This document shows, piece after piece, positions 23,669 through 33,283 of a DNA stretch of 37,517 nt; the stretch's first letter is position 1, and every line of letters begins with the position of its first letter. The DNA comes from Herbinix sp. (GTDB lineage Bacteria > Bacillota > Clostridia > Lachnospirales > Lachnospiraceae): assembly GCA_029238935.1 (NCBI GenBank), contig JAQZBN010000036.1:1-37517 (forward strand), read 5' to 3'. Under the pieces are notes generated by a model. The model saw only the letters and a program-made list of their open reading frames with translations, was not told the DNA's origin and did no database searches. Both the position numbers and the translations under genes were made by a program.

Positions 23669-25513
23669 ATGTATTTAATACCAGCACCAAGGAAGATTTC
23701 GATAGAGAAGGAAGAAGGATTTGTATTACGCTATAACATGCAGATCGTCATTGATCCGGAATGTGATTTACAGGTAACGGAGCATGCAGGACAATTAAAA
23801 AGAGATATTCAACATCTGCTTGGTTTTACACTGGACATAACCAAGGGAGTGAGGGATGGCGGCATTTTCTTAAAGTTAGATCGGAAGCTATCAAGAGAGG
23901 AATATCAGCTTAAAATTACAGAGTTTACTATAGAAATTATAGGCGGTAGTAATGCGGGCTTATTCTATGGAATTCAAACTCTGAAACAGATCATGGAACA
24001 TAAGGGTGCATATCTTCCCTGTCTGTTGATAGAGGATGCACCGGTAATGCCCAATCGAGGTTTTTATCATGATGCAACCAGAGGACGAATTCCGACCTTA
24101 GAATCTTTAAAATCCTTAGCGGATAAGATGGCATATTACAAATTGAATCAATTACAATTATATATTGAACACAGCTTTCTCTTTCGGGACTTTAGTGAAG
24201 TATGGAGAGATGATACACCTTTAACACCGGAGGACATCCTGGAGTTTGATGCCTATTGTAAGAAGCTCCATATAGACCTTGTTCCTTCTATCGCTAGCTT
24301 TGGCCATCTATATAAGGTTCTTCGAACGAAAACCTATACGCACCTCTGTGAGTTGGATAACTCTGATCAAGAGCCGTTTTCATTCTATGGACGGATGGCT
24401 CACCATACCCTGGACATATCCAAGGAGGAGAGCTTTGACTTTGTGACAAAGATGCTGAGTGAATATATGCCGCTGTTTTCCTCTGGTTTTGTAAATCTTT
24501 GCGCGGATGAGACCTTTGATCTTGGAAAAGGTAAGAGCAGAGAGTTGGCAGAACAGATCGGTGTTAATAATATGTATATTGATTTTGTAAACCGTATTTG
24601 TGAATTCATTCTGTCAAAAGGAAAGATACCAATGTTCTGGGGAGATATTATCTGCGGAATGCCGGAGGCAATTAAAAAGCTTCCAATGGAAACAATTTGT
24701 CTGAACTGGGGTTATGCACCGACCCATACCGAACGTGAAACAAAGCTCTTACACGAAGCAGGAGCAACACAATATGTATGCCCTGGGGTAAGTGGATGGA
24801 ATCAGTTGGTGAACCGACTGAGAGATTCTTATGATAATATTAGTAGAATGTGCTCTTATGGAATTAAGTATCAGGCAATTGGTGTTCTCAATACGGACTG
24901 GGGTGATTTTGGACACATCAATCATCCGGAGTTTTCTACCACCGGTATGATTTATGGTGCTGCATTTTCATGGAATGAGCAAATTCCCGAATTTGAAGAG
25001 ATGAATCGCCAGATATCCAGATTAGAGTATGGCGATACGTCAGAAACCTTCCTTTCCTTCGTTGCTGAGATCTCGACGAAGAATGCAGTTAGCTGGTTTG
25101 AGGTCATTTGTTATAAGGAAATGCAGGAGAAAAGGATCATCGGTAAACCCTGGGCTCCAGTTCTGGAGGATACCAGCTGGGATAAGGTAAAGGAAGCAAA
25201 CCTTAGCCTGGAGCAGATGAATACTGAAATTTATCGTATACTTTCCCATGTGCAGAAGGAAAAACGTTATCTGTATCAGGCTTATGTACTTGCAGCAGAA
25301 GGAATGATACTCTGGAATGAAATTGGTGCGGTTATTGCCTGCGGTGAAGAGCCTTACAAAAAAGGAAGTCAGGCAAGGCAGCTGGCAGTGAAGCTGGAAT
25401 ACTGGTATCATGAGTATAAGAAGCTGTGGCGTAGTGTCAGCAGAGAAGCGGAACTGTTCCAAATAGGAGAGGTAGTCTTCTGGTATGCGGATTACCTAAG
25501 AAACATATCCTAG
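23669..25513 (+). CDS. Glycoside hydrolase family 20, beta-N-acetylhexosaminidase-like
   Basis: A 614-aa cytoplasmic protein. Residues 1 to about 115 match the GH20b alpha/beta domain ending [12 protein letters not shown]. The TIM barrel starts at [15 protein letters not shown], where the Arg and Asp are typical GH20 positions. The catalytic pair is Asp280-Glu281 in [11 protein letters not shown], a variant of the usual HxGGDE. A helical C-terminal region of about 150 residues follows the barrel. AGGAGG is about 4 nt before the ATG. There is no signal peptide. It probably removes GlcNAc or GalNAc from imported oligosaccharides by the substrate-assisted mechanism, but the altered DE region leaves room for another substrate such as non-acetylated or 6-sulfated hexosamine. 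Confidence 0.82.
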   Translation: MYLIPAPRKISIEKEEGFVLRYNMQIVIDPECDLQVTEHAGQLKRDIQHLLGFTLDITKGVRDGGIFLKLDRKLSREEYQLKITEFTIEIIGGSNAGLFYGIQTLKQIMEHKGAYLPCLLIEDAPVMPNRGFYHDATRGRIPTLESLKSLADKMAYYKLNQLQLYIEHSFLFRDFSEVWRDDTPLTPEDILEFDAYCKKLHIDLVPSIASFGHLYKVLRTKTYTHLCELDNSDQEPFSFYGRMAHHTLDISKEESFDFVTKMLSEYMPLFSSGFVNLCADETFDLGKGKSRELAEQIGVNNMYIDFVNRICEFILSKGKIPMFWGDIICGMPEAIKKLPMETICLNWGYAPTHTERETKLLHEAGATQYVCPGVSGWNQLVNRLRDSYDNISRMCSYGIKYQAIGVLNTDWGDFGHINHPEFSTTGMIYGAAFSWNEQIPEFEEMNRQISRLEYGDTSETFLSFVAEISTKNAVSWFEVICYKEMQEKRIIGKPWAPVLEDTSWDKVKEANLSLEQMNTEIYRILSHVQKEKRYLYQAYVLAAEGMILWNEIGAVIACGEEPYKKGSQARQLAVKLEYWYHEYKKLWRSVSREAELFQIGEVVFWYADYLRNIS

Positions 25514-25556
25514 ATTTCGTGTTATCTTTCTACATTTGATAAGAAGGAGTTTATCT

Positions 25557-27710
25557 ATGACAAAAGATAAAAATATAAAGGAACAAAAGGAAGCGACGGC
25601 TACCAAGTCCGGTGAGTCTGAGACGCTACATCGATCTCAACGTAGAAAACTACATCAATCGCAATATAGTACATCGGTTGTATGGTATCGAAGCATTCAA
25701 TTTAAACTTATTGCAGCTTTTCTTCTTCCTGTATGCTTTGTAATTCTAATTGGTGTGATTTCATATCAAAAAGCATCAACAGCAATCGTTGATAAATTTA
25801 ATCAATCCAGTTTACAAGCAATTGATATGACCGGTGAATATCTGAGATTTGGTCTTGAGTCGGTGGATACCACTGTCGTTCAATACATTATGGACACGAA
25901 AGTGCAGAACTACTTTTACGGCTTATACAATAAGGATACGGAAAAACTGACTTTGGTGTATCAGGATTTAAGTACATCACTCTCTAGAAAACAAGTCTCT
26001 GATTCATTTATTGAAAACATCCATGCTATGTCTGCAGGAATTGACGGAATTATGTCATCCACCGGAAAAACAGTAAATGGATTGTATCAGGAATTTCTAA
26101 AAGCTCAGGCAGGAAGTAAGTTGGTGGATGGAAAAGATGTTCAGTACTGGATTGGAAAAGACGAAGGTTTTGACAGTCAGCTTAAAATTCATACAGAAGA
26201 TTATGCACTGCGTTATGTCAGAAGCTTTAATAAAGGGGAAGCGGTGATTTTAGTAGATATCACTACGGACACCTTGCATGAGATATTGCAACGCTTGAAT
26301 TTTGGTAAAGACAGTGTTGTGGGAATAATCACTGCCGATGGTAGAGAGCTGCTAAATACACAACCGGAAGATCCGGAAGCGACTATGTTCTATTCCAAGG
26401 ATTTCTATCAGAAATCCTTGTTATCAAAAGAAAACTTAGATAGTGAAGATGTTACGATTGACGGTAAGGAATATCTATATCTTTATTCTAAGGTTGGCGG
26501 TACGGATATTCTGATCTGTTCTCTGATTCCCAAAGCAGTGATTGTTCAGCAGGTTAGCAGTATTAAACATATGACGATTTTGCTCGTGCTGTTGGCAAGT
26601 ATTATTGCAATAGCAATCGGTGCCGTATTAGCTTTGGGTATACAAAGTATCATCGGATATATCATTGCAGAATTAAAGAAAATTTCCTCCGGCAATCTAG
26701 CTGTGAAGCTAAAGGTGAAAAGTAAGGATGAGTTCCTCGTATTATCTAATGGAATTAATGATATGGTGGAAAATATGAGAAGCTTAATTGAAAAGGTCTT
26801 AAAACAAAGTTCCTACGTATCCGCTTCGACAGAGCAGGTAGGGGAATCGGCTAAGGTCCTGTCCCTGGCAACAGCAGGTATTAACGAGGCAATGAATGAA
26901 ATCCAGACAGGTGTCAATCAGCAGGCAAACGATTCGGAGAGCTGCCTGATGCAAATGGATGATTTGTCCGGTAAATTAGAATTGGTATACGGAAGATCTA
27001 ATGAAATTAATACATTGGCAGGGGAAACAAAAGTCAGCATCGATCAGGGCATTACCTCTATACAAGTATTAAATGAGAAAGCAAACTCAACTACTAGAAT
27101 CACAACAAGGATTATTCAAAATATTGAGACGTTGGAGCAGAAATCAATCTCTATTAGTAAAATCATAGGTACCATCAATGAGATTGCAGATGAGACAAAT
27201 CTATTATCATTAAATGCCTCCATAGAAGCAGCAAGAGCCGGCAAGGCGGGGTTAGGCTTTCAGGTAGTAGCAGAAGAGATTAGAAAGCTGGCAGATCAAT
27301 CCATCCTGGCAGTAAAAGAAATAGAATTGTTGATTAAGGATATCCAGCAGGAAACAAAAAATGCAGTAAGAACGGCTGGAGAAGCTGAAGATATCGTAAA
27401 GGAGCAAGGAACTGCAGTCACCAATACAAAGCAATCCTTCTCCGATATGAATCATCATGTGGAGCGACTTATCGATCATGTAAGTATGATTATGGAAAGT
27501 ATTCATACCATAGACAATGCAAGAGCCGGGACCTTAACTGCGATTGAAAATATCTCTGCTGTATCGCAGCAGACAGCTGCGGCAACTCTATCGGTCAGTG
27601 ATGCTACCAGTCATCAATTAACAGAGGTAGACTCTTTACATGCCTTATCCGAGGAACTAAAAGAGAATGCAGTCTCTCTTGAAGAAGCCGTTAACAAATT
27701 TATAATATAA
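25557..27710 (+). CDS. Methyl-accepting chemotaxis protein
   Basis: A 717-aa chemoreceptor. It has a long basic cytoplasmic N-terminus (about 48 residues), TM1 at about 51-70, an extracellular sensor of about 265 residues probably of Cache type, TM2 at about 339-365, a HAMP domain, and the signalling coiled coil with the conserved tip [29 protein letters not shown] lies 7 nt before the ATG at 25557. It comes 43 bp after the GH20 gene and ends at a strong terminator, so it belongs to the same transcript. It probably steers the cell toward the sugar, possibly by sensing the binding protein at 15367 or the sugar directly. The 48-residue N-terminal extension is unusual. Confidence 0.92.
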   Translation: MTKDKNIKEQKEATATKSGESETLHRSQRRKLHQSQYSTSVVWYRSIQFKLIAAFLLPVCFVILIGVISYQKASTAIVDKFNQSSLQAIDMTGEYLRFGLESVDTTVVQYIMDTKVQNYFYGLYNKDTEKLTLVYQDLSTSLSRKQVSDSFIENIHAMSAGIDGIMSSTGKTVNGLYQEFLKAQAGSKLVDGKDVQYWIGKDEGFDSQLKIHTEDYALRYVRSFNKGEAVILVDITTDTLHEILQRLNFGKDSVVGIITADGRELLNTQPEDPEATMFYSKDFYQKSLLSKENLDSEDVTIDGKEYLYLYSKVGGTDILICSLIPKAVIVQQVSSIKHMTILLVLLASIIAIAIGAVLALGIQSIIGYIIAELKKISSGNLAVKLKVKSKDEFLVLSNGINDMVENMRSLIEKVLKQSSYVSASTEQVGESAKVLSLATAGINEAMNEIQTGVNQQANDSESCLMQMDDLSGKLELVYGRSNEINTLAGETKVSIDQGITSIQVLNEKANSTTRITTRIIQNIETLEQKSISISKIIGTINEIADETNLLSLNASIEAARAGKAGLGFQVVAEEIRKLADQSILAVKEIELLIKDIQQETKNAVRTAGEAEDIVKEQGTAVTNTKQSFSDMNHHVERLIDHVSMIMESIHTIDNARAGTLTAIENISAVSQQTAAATLSVSDATSHQLTEVDSLHALSEELKENAVSLEEAVNKFII

Positions 27711-27726
27711 TTCGATACTATGATGC

Positions 27727-27754
27727 AAAAATAAGGCCCTAAGGCCTTATTTTT
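27727..27754. terminator. Strong terminator after the chemoreceptor gene
   Basis: AAAA plus ATAAGGCC (27731-27738), loop CTAA and GGCCTTAT (27743-27750) plus TTTT form a near-perfect hairpin flanked by A and T runs, able to work in both directions. It ends the sugar operon. Confidence 0.92.
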
Positions 27755-27788
27755 GTGTAAATGGGTAATAATGGTCCTTATTTGTATA

Positions 27789-27818
27789 TTGCACTTATTT
27801 GAGTGATTATGATATGAT
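27789..27818 (+). promoter_or_regulatory. Sigma-A promoter of the HAD phosphatase gene
   Basis: TTGCAC at 27789-27794 and TATGAT at 27813-27818 with an 18-bp spacer. It lies just after the terminator and gives a leader of about 80 nt. Confidence 0.6.
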
Positions 27819-27903
27819 AACTACGGCAAACAAAGTTGACCATAATCAAAAGACTTTATGTGAAAGTAAGAAGTAAAGTTTATGATAGTATAGGAGAATA
27901 ATA

Positions 27904-28704
27904 TTGATTAAGTTAATTGTAACAGATGTAGACGGAACTCTAGTTGAGGATGGAAGCAGTAATCTTAATCCCGAATATAAAGTGGTAATAAAGAAACTGT
28001 TAGAGCAAGGCATATGCTTTGTAGTAGCCAGCGGAAGGCAATATACCAGTATCAAAAAATTGTTTGGTGAAATCGCAGATCATCTATGGTATATCACAGA
28101 AGGCGGTACCGTAATCATTCGAAAGGATGAAATACTTCATGTGGATGCATTGCCGGATCATTATGTAAAAGAGCTGGTAGAGGATGTACACCGTTTGGAG
28201 GATTGTGATGCCCTAATCTGTGGGCAGTTAAAAGCTTATGTACCCTGTGAAGGATCTAAGATGCATCTATGGATGAAGAATGACTACGGTTATGACATCG
28301 AACCCTTAGGGGGATGGGATCAGTTACCAGAGGAAAAGGTAGTAAAAGTATCCGTATATCATCCCAGTGATGCTGAAGGTGTTACGAAGGAATGGTTTGT
28401 ACCGAAATGGAGTCCTCATGTTAAAATATCCTGTGCAGGACACTGGTGGATGGATTGTATTAAGCCTGGTGTAGATAAGGGCAGTGCGGTAAGACGTATT
28501 CAAGAGATCATTGGTGTTACTCCGGAGGAAACCATGGTATTTGGTGATAATCTGAATGATGTGGAGATGCTGCAAAGTGCCAAATATAGTTATGCCGTAG
28601 CCAATGCCAGAGAAGAGGCAAAGCAAGCAGCAAATTATATCGCAGATAGTTATCAAAAGAATGGTGTGCTGCAGGAGATAAAAAAATTATTACAGCATGA
28701 ATAG
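27904..28704 (+). CDS. HAD-superfamily (Cof-type) sugar phosphatase
   Basis: A 266-aa cytoplasmic phosphatase of HAD class IIB (Cof/YbiV type). Motif I is VTDVDGTL (residues 6-13) with the nucleophile Asp8, motif II is VASGRQYTS, and motif IV is FGDNLNDVEML. The start is TTG, set by AGGAG 7 nt upstream. Such enzymes dephosphorylate small sugar phosphates or FMN-type molecules and often relieve sugar-phosphate stress. It has its own promoter and terminator, so it is a single-gene unit. The substrate is unknown. Confidence 0.9.
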   Translation: MIKLIVTDVDGTLVEDGSSNLNPEYKVVIKKLLEQGICFVVASGRQYTSIKKLFGEIADHLWYITEGGTVIIRKDEILHVDALPDHYVKELVEDVHRLEDCDALICGQLKAYVPCEGSKMHLWMKNDYGYDIEPLGGWDQLPEEKVVKVSVYHPSDAEGVTKEWFVPKWSPHVKISCAGHWWMDCIKPGVDKGSAVRRIQEIIGVTPEETMVFGDNLNDVEMLQSAKYSYAVANAREEAKQAANYIADSYQKNGVLQEIKKLLQHE

Positions 28705-28787
28705 CGAATACGAGATATCCGGTTGTGCAAGAAGGTATTTATCTAATAAATATAATTATAAAAGCGAATGGTATATAATTTAAATGC

Positions 28788-28834
28788 TTCCTTTGTAAGA
28801 ATCAGCAGAGACTGTTTTTACAAAGGAATTTTTT
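28788..28834 (+). terminator. Intrinsic terminator after the HAD gene
   Basis: TTCCTTTGTAA (28788-28798) pairs perfectly with TTACAAAGGAA (28818-28828) around a 19-nt loop and is followed by T6. Confidence 0.9.
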
Positions 28835-28930
28835 ATAGAGTGAGGTAATACAAAGTTATTCTATATCCACTCCGTGAAGAATATAATGGGTTACGATGCA
28901 TAGATTATGAAAAAGGATGAGGATAATACA

Positions 28931-29782
28931 ATGAAAATAGATATTACCTTATTGTGTGTGTTGGCACTGGCAGCAAATCAACCCATGAAAAAAGCATATC
29001 GTGGAAAAGTAAGTAATGTACCGGATCCTGAGCCCTATATGCGAATACAGGTAAAGAAACAGAATTACAATGATGGAAATTTTAGACAAGTACAAAATAC
29101 AAATTCACATTCAGGGAATGCGGTCCTACTAGAACCAGTGGAATACAAGGAAGACGGAGTGGAAGCTTATTATCCACAAATTCATGCAGGATTACCAGAA
29201 AGTAAAAAGACGAAGCTAAATAAGATCCTCAAAGATGATTTTGATAATATCTTAAAGATTTACGCTTTTGATCCTTATCCTGAGCTAAATCAACCGAAAA
29301 ACGGTACTCCAAGGTACTCTCTAAAAATCAACTATATAGTAAAATTAGTAAATGAGCATTTTATTAGCATCTTATATAATGTTGATTTTAATACAGCTTT
29401 TGCCGCGCACCCCTCGGAAATGATCTATACGACAAACCTGAATTTGGATACGGAAGAGCGTCTTCGCTTACCTGATATGATACCGATAAATAAGGCCTTT
29501 GTGAATGAGTTTCGAACCTGGCCATTCATTACCTTTGAAGAAGGAAATCAGGAGTTAAACAATGCAATTAAGGATTATCTAAGCAATATTACAGAGGAAG
29601 AATTAATACAAGGATTTAAGCAATCGGATTTGATTAATTCAGAAAATTCCTGGGGAATCTATTCCTATTTGACAGCGGACAAATTAGGAGTTAGCCTTGC
29701 AGTTCCACATTATATTGGTGATCATGTTGAATTTGAGCAAGCTTATAAAAATCTTCAAGGTGGCTTGCAACTTACGATATAA
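28931..29782 (+). CDS. DUF4163/DUF3298-like protein, unknown function
   Basis: A 283-aa protein. A short hydrophobic N-terminus (ITLLCVLALAA) could be a weak membrane anchor. The central part (VEAYYPQIHAGLPESKKTKLN followed by about 30 residues) matches the DUF4163 pattern, and the end (TTNLNLDTEERLRLPDMI and later VPHYIGDHVEF) matches DUF3298. The pair is found in the outer part of RsiV anti-sigma factors and in lone secreted or membrane proteins that bind lysozyme or unknown ligands. No cytoplasmic anti-sigma region is present. The ATG at 28931 is preferred because GAGGAT lies 6 nt upstream; the ATG at 28907 has no ribosome site. No sigma factor gene is nearby. Confidence 0.7.
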   Translation: MKIDITLLCVLALAANQPMKKAYRGKVSNVPDPEPYMRIQVKKQNYNDGNFRQVQNTNSHSGNAVLLEPVEYKEDGVEAYYPQIHAGLPESKKTKLNKILKDDFDNILKIYAFDPYPELNQPKNGTPRYSLKINYIVKLVNEHFISILYNVDFNTAFAAHPSEMIYTTNLNLDTEERLRLPDMIPINKAFVNEFRTWPFITFEEGNQELNNAIKDYLSNITEEELIQGFKQSDLINSENSWGIYSYLTADKLGVSLAVPHYIGDHVEFEQAYKNLQGGLQLTI

Positions 29783-30047
29783 GAACAGAAGAAATATAAG
29801 CTTGAATATTTGATGCAAGTGAGTATCCGTGGTACATATGGATTGTAACATTTCATTCTCAAAAAAGAAGAAGCCCTTTGTTTTCAAAGTAAATAGGAGT
29901 GTGGTTCATGAATGAAATGATATATCAATTGAAATTTACCTGTTAAATTATTACGGAAATAGTAAATAAATGAAAGAAACAAAATACTCTTAAAAATTAG
30001 TTGGTTTTGTGTAAAACTACTAAAAAAATTAAATTCCTTTTTTCGTA
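29783..30047 (+). promoter_or_regulatory. Upstream region of the mannosidase gene with an extra operator copy
   Basis: No sizeable gene is seen. The palindrome TGATATATCA occurs at 29918-29927, about 155 bp upstream of the same palindrome at the mannosidase promoter. It lies inside a 12-codon frame (29908-29946) that has a decent ribosome site (AGGAGT, 7 nt before the ATG), which could be a leader peptide or a decayed gene start. Confidence 0.45.
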
Positions 30048-30076
30048 TTGACATGTCATTAAAAAATTGTAATAAT
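30048..30076 (+). promoter_or_regulatory. Promoter of the alpha-mannosidase gene
   Basis: TTGACA at 30048-30053 is a perfect -35 box. AATAAT at 30071-30076, preceded by TGT, gives an extended -10, with a 17-bp spacer. The start point would be near 30083, inside the operator. The palindrome TGACATGTCA (30049-30058) covers the -35 box. Confidence 0.8.
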
Positions 30077-30077
30077 A

Positions 30078-30087
30078 TGATATATCA
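30078..30087. promoter_or_regulatory. Operator TGATATATCA at the mannosidase start site
   Basis: A perfect 10-bp palindrome directly after the -10 box. The same word occurs at 29918-29927 and at 33137-33146 (GH42-like promoter), and the related TGACATGTCA lies at 30049-30058, so a shared repressor with a TGAYATRTCA site is likely. Confidence 0.65.
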
Positions 30088-30117
30088 AATACAAATATAA
30101 GAAAAAGGGTGAATTTT

Positions 30118-32823
30118 TTGAGTAAAAAAATAGTTCATATTATTTCCCATTCACATTGGGATAGAGAATGGTATCTGCCATTCGAAAAACATCGCTTGAA
30201 ATTAGTTGAGCTGATTGACAATTGTTTTGAATTGTTTGAAAATTCAGATGGATTTCAGAGCTTTCATCTGGATGGGCAAACGATTGTCCTGGATGATTAT
30301 CTTGAGATAAAACCTGAGAACAGAGAGAAGCTTAAAAAGTACGTAAAAGAAGGTAAATTCCTTGTTGGTCCTTGGTACATTCTACAGGACGAGTTTTTAA
30401 CCAGCAGTGAATCCAATGTAAGAAACCTTATTGTGGGTATGGAAGAAGCGAAGGAATTCGGAGAAGTATGTAAAGTGGGTTATTTCCCCGATGCTTTTGG
30501 TAATGCGGGACAAATGCCACAGGTATTAAAGCAGGCAGGTATGGAGGCTGTAGTCTTTGGCCGTGGAGTAAGACCGGTAGGCCTAAACAATACCTTAGGA
30601 GAAACCGGAGAGTATGAATCCTTTTACTCCGAGATGATCTGGAATTCACCGGATGGAAGTGGATTACTGGGCATTTTATTTGCTAACTGGTATAATAATG
30701 GGGCAGAAATTCCTGTGGAAGAGGAAGTAGCAAAGAAATATTGGGATAAACGCATCAAGGATGTACTTCAATATGCTTCCACCGACCATTTGCTTCTTAT
30801 GAATGGGTGTGATCATCAGCCAGTTCAAAAGAATATTGCAGAAGCGATTGAAGTGGCGAATCGTCTGTATCCCGAGATTGAATTCAGACATTCTAATTTT
30901 AACGAATATATACAATGTGTGAAAGATTCAAAGAAAGATAAATTGTCAGAGGTAACCGGAGAGTTGACCAGTCAGGCGACCGATGGATGGGGAACCCTGG
31001 TGAATACGACCTCTGCTCGTGTATACTTAAAGCAATTAAATCGTGAGAATGAAGTGGCTCTGGAGAATTTGGCAGAACCTTTAGCTACCTTTGCAGCAGA
31101 GAGTGGTTCGGTTTATCCTCATGAGACTTTGACTTATGCTTGGAAGAAGTTAATGCAGAATCATCCTCACGATAGTATCTGTGGATGTAGTGTTGATGAG
31201 GTACACCGTGAAATGGAAACTCGCTATCAGAAGAGTTTACAGGTGAGTGAAGAACTGATTAAGGATAGTATGAATCAGATCGGAAGTAGAATAGATACTT
31301 CAGATTTGAATGAGAAAGAAGCATTTCCATTTGTCGTATACAACACCTCGGGTTGGGAAAGAACCGGAGTTATCAAAGCATCCGTAGATATTCAGAGGAT
31401 TTATCGTCATGACTTAACGGACTCTTATCGTATCATGAAAGAATTACCGATCATGCCATTGGTATTAACAGACACTCTCGGAAAACAAATCCCATGTAAG
31501 ATCACCGATGCCGGTGTACGTTTTGGTTATGATTTACCAGACGATAAATTCAGACAACCTTATATGGCAAGAACGGTAGAGGTAAGCTTTGAAGCAGAAG
31601 CGGTGCCAGCACTGGGTTATAAGGTTTATAGCTTACAGGTTGTGGATAATGCAGAAGTTAAGAAAGAAACCCTAGTTATTGAAGATGGTATGGAGAATGC
31701 ATATCTGAAAGTTACTTTCAATGCAAATGGTACCATCAACTTGCTTGATAAGGTATCCGGTAAGAAGTATGATCAGATGTGTTATTATGAGAATACCGGG
31801 GATATCGGTAATGAATACATCTATGTTCAGCCTCAAGGCGACAAAGCGATTTATTCTACGAGTTATAGCAGCAACCTCACTCTTGTAGAGGATGAAAGTT
31901 ACCGTACTACTTATCAGATTACGCAGACCATCGAAGTACCAGAAAGCGCAGATGATACTTTATTAGAAGAGCAACGTTGCATGATGGATTTAAGAAAAAG
32001 AAAAGCGAAACGCAGTAGTCGTTTGGTACCATTAACAATTACAACCTATGTATCCTTGGAGAAGGATGGTCGTGGTGTTAAGGTTAGAACCGAATTTGAC
32101 AATAAGATGAAGGATCATAGACTTCGTGTGATTTTACCGACTGGGTTAGATACGAAGGAGCATTTTGCGGATTCGGTATTTGAAATTGTAACCCGACCGA
32201 ATCAACACTCCAAGGAATGGACCAATCCAAGCGGATGTGAACATCAGCAAAGTTTTGTAGGAATACAGGATGAGAATGCAGGTATTGTAGCTGCAAACTT
32301 TGGTTTATATGAGTATGAGATTTTAACAGAGAAGCAAAATGCTCTTGCGATAACCTTACTTAGAGCAGTGGGTGAACTAGGAGATTGGGGTGTATTCCCT
32401 ACTCCCGAAGCACAGGTGTTAAAGCATTGCGCTGTTGACTTTGAGATTATTCCATATTCCGTACAGGATGAGACATTTGACCCGATTGCAAAAGCTTATC
32501 AATTCCAAATGCCATTGAAAGCCAACCAGATTGCGGTTCAGGAAGGAACACTTCCTCTTGAGAAAACCTATCTCTCTTGGAAAGGACAGGGTATCTATCT
32601 AACCGGCTTTAAAAATAAACATAAATCAAATCATAGAATTGCACGTTTTATCAATGGCTCCGGAAAAGAAGGCAGTCTAACGATAACAAAGACGCAGGAT
32701 ATGAAAGCGGTTTATCGAAGCAATGTCATAGAAGAACGTTTTTATGATCTGATAGCAGATGACAATGGATTGATTACAATTCCTGTGAAACCTTATGAGA
32801 TCATAACAATAGGGATTGAATAA
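30118..32823 (+). CDS. Glycoside hydrolase family 38 alpha-mannosidase
   Basis: A 901-aa cytoplasmic enzyme that removes alpha-linked mannose. The N-terminal zinc motif HIISHSHWDREW has His13 and Asp15. The nucleophile is Asp125 in YFPDAFGNAGQMPQ. The helical bundle segment QNHPHDSICGCSVDEVHREM supplies another zinc His. The large C-terminal beta domains follow. The length is typical for bacterial GH38. The start is TTG at 30118 with GGGTGA 5 nt upstream; GTG at 30109 is part of that site. There is no signal peptide, so it works on imported mannosides such as N-glycan fragments. It has its own promoter with palindromic operators and is probably co-regulated with the GH42-like gene at 33284. 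Confidence 0.95.
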   Translation: MSKKIVHIISHSHWDREWYLPFEKHRLKLVELIDNCFELFENSDGFQSFHLDGQTIVLDDYLEIKPENREKLKKYVKEGKFLVGPWYILQDEFLTSSESNVRNLIVGMEEAKEFGEVCKVGYFPDAFGNAGQMPQVLKQAGMEAVVFGRGVRPVGLNNTLGETGEYESFYSEMIWNSPDGSGLLGILFANWYNNGAEIPVEEEVAKKYWDKRIKDVLQYASTDHLLLMNGCDHQPVQKNIAEAIEVANRLYPEIEFRHSNFNEYIQCVKDSKKDKLSEVTGELTSQATDGWGTLVNTTSARVYLKQLNRENEVALENLAEPLATFAAESGSVYPHETLTYAWKKLMQNHPHDSICGCSVDEVHREMETRYQKSLQVSEELIKDSMNQIGSRIDTSDLNEKEAFPFVVYNTSGWERTGVIKASVDIQRIYRHDLTDSYRIMKELPIMPLVLTDTLGKQIPCKITDAGVRFGYDLPDDKFRQPYMARTVEVSFEAEAVPALGYKVYSLQVVDNAEVKKETLVIEDGMENAYLKVTFNANGTINLLDKVSGKKYDQMCYYENTGDIGNEYIYVQPQGDKAIYSTSYSSNLTLVEDESYRTTYQITQTIEVPESADDTLLEEQRCMMDLRKRKAKRSSRLVPLTITTYVSLEKDGRGVKVRTEFDNKMKDHRLRVILPTGLDTKEHFADSVFEIVTRPNQHSKEWTNPSGCEHQQSFVGIQDENAGIVAANFGLYEYEILTEKQNALAITLLRAVGELGDWGVFPTPEAQVLKHCAVDFEIIPYSVQDETFDPIAKAYQFQMPLKANQIAVQEGTLPLEKTYLSWKGQGIYLTGFKNKHKSNHRIARFINGSGKEGSLTITKTQDMKAVYRSNVIEERFYDLIADDNGLITIPVKPYEIITIGIE

Positions 32824-32971
32824 GAAGTAAGATAGGGTATGAACTGCAATAATAAGAGTCTTATTATTGATAAAGATAATCTGAATTGCTTTTCGAATAG
32901 GTAAAGGAATTACTGTTTTACTAACGAATATACAATGATGCAAAATAGGAGCGGATTTATAATGATGTGCC

Positions 32972-33005
32972 CCCATAAGTTAGATTTTTAGGTCTAACTT
33001 ATGGG
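32972..33005. repeat. Perfect 13-bp inverted repeat, possible relic of an IS end
   Basis: CCCATAAGTTAGA (32972-32984) pairs perfectly with TCTAACTTATGGG (32993-33005) around 8 nt. The left arm with its flank, GTGCCCCCATAAGTTAGA, looks like the terminal inverted repeat of IS150-type IS3 elements, but no transposase lies between the arms. It may be a deletion remnant or a tiny non-autonomous element, or simply a transcript-end hairpin. Confidence 0.5.
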
Positions 33006-33033
33006 AGCCAGTTCATAATCCGGCTCCTTTTTT
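33004..33033 (+). terminator. Terminator after the mannosidase gene
   Basis: GGAGCC (33004-33009) pairs with GGCTCC (33022-33027) and is followed by T6. It shares two bases with the inverted repeat just upstream, so the two stems compete. A third hairpin, TGTGCCC-GGT-GGGCACA at 33036-33052, follows at once. The 460-bp gap from the mannosidase to the next gene has no other gene. Confidence 0.75.
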
Positions 33034-33136
33034 GATGTGCCCGGTGGGCACACTTTCTAGGCTTAATATGTCATTTAAATAAAGCCATGTTTGATTTCTT
33101 TTAAAGATTATTTTATCCGATTTTAATGAAAATATT

Positions 33137-33179
33137 TGATATATCATAGAAAACGTGATAGTATAAATAAGATATATCA
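33137..33179. promoter_or_regulatory. Paired operators at the GH42-like gene promoter
   Basis: TGATATATCA at 33137-33146 and AGATATATCA at 33170-33179 have centres 33 bp apart, about three helix turns. Between them lies a probable -10 (TAGTAT or TATAAA near 33159-33167), while TTGATA at 33136-33141, overlapping the first site, may be the -35 box. Binding at both sites would block the promoter. Confidence 0.6.
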
Positions 33180-33283
33180 AATAAGAAGAAGCAAAGATTA
33201 ATACTTCAAAAATCAACTTTAGTCCGGCTATTTCAGACTAAGGTAGGAAAAGGATAAAGAAAAAAGAGAAAAGGAGATCGATT

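Noticed and set aside
29908..29946. 12-codon gene or leader peptide MNEMIYQLKFTC
   Set aside because: It has a fair ribosome site but is too short and overlaps an operator copy. It is kept only as a note, not as a gene.
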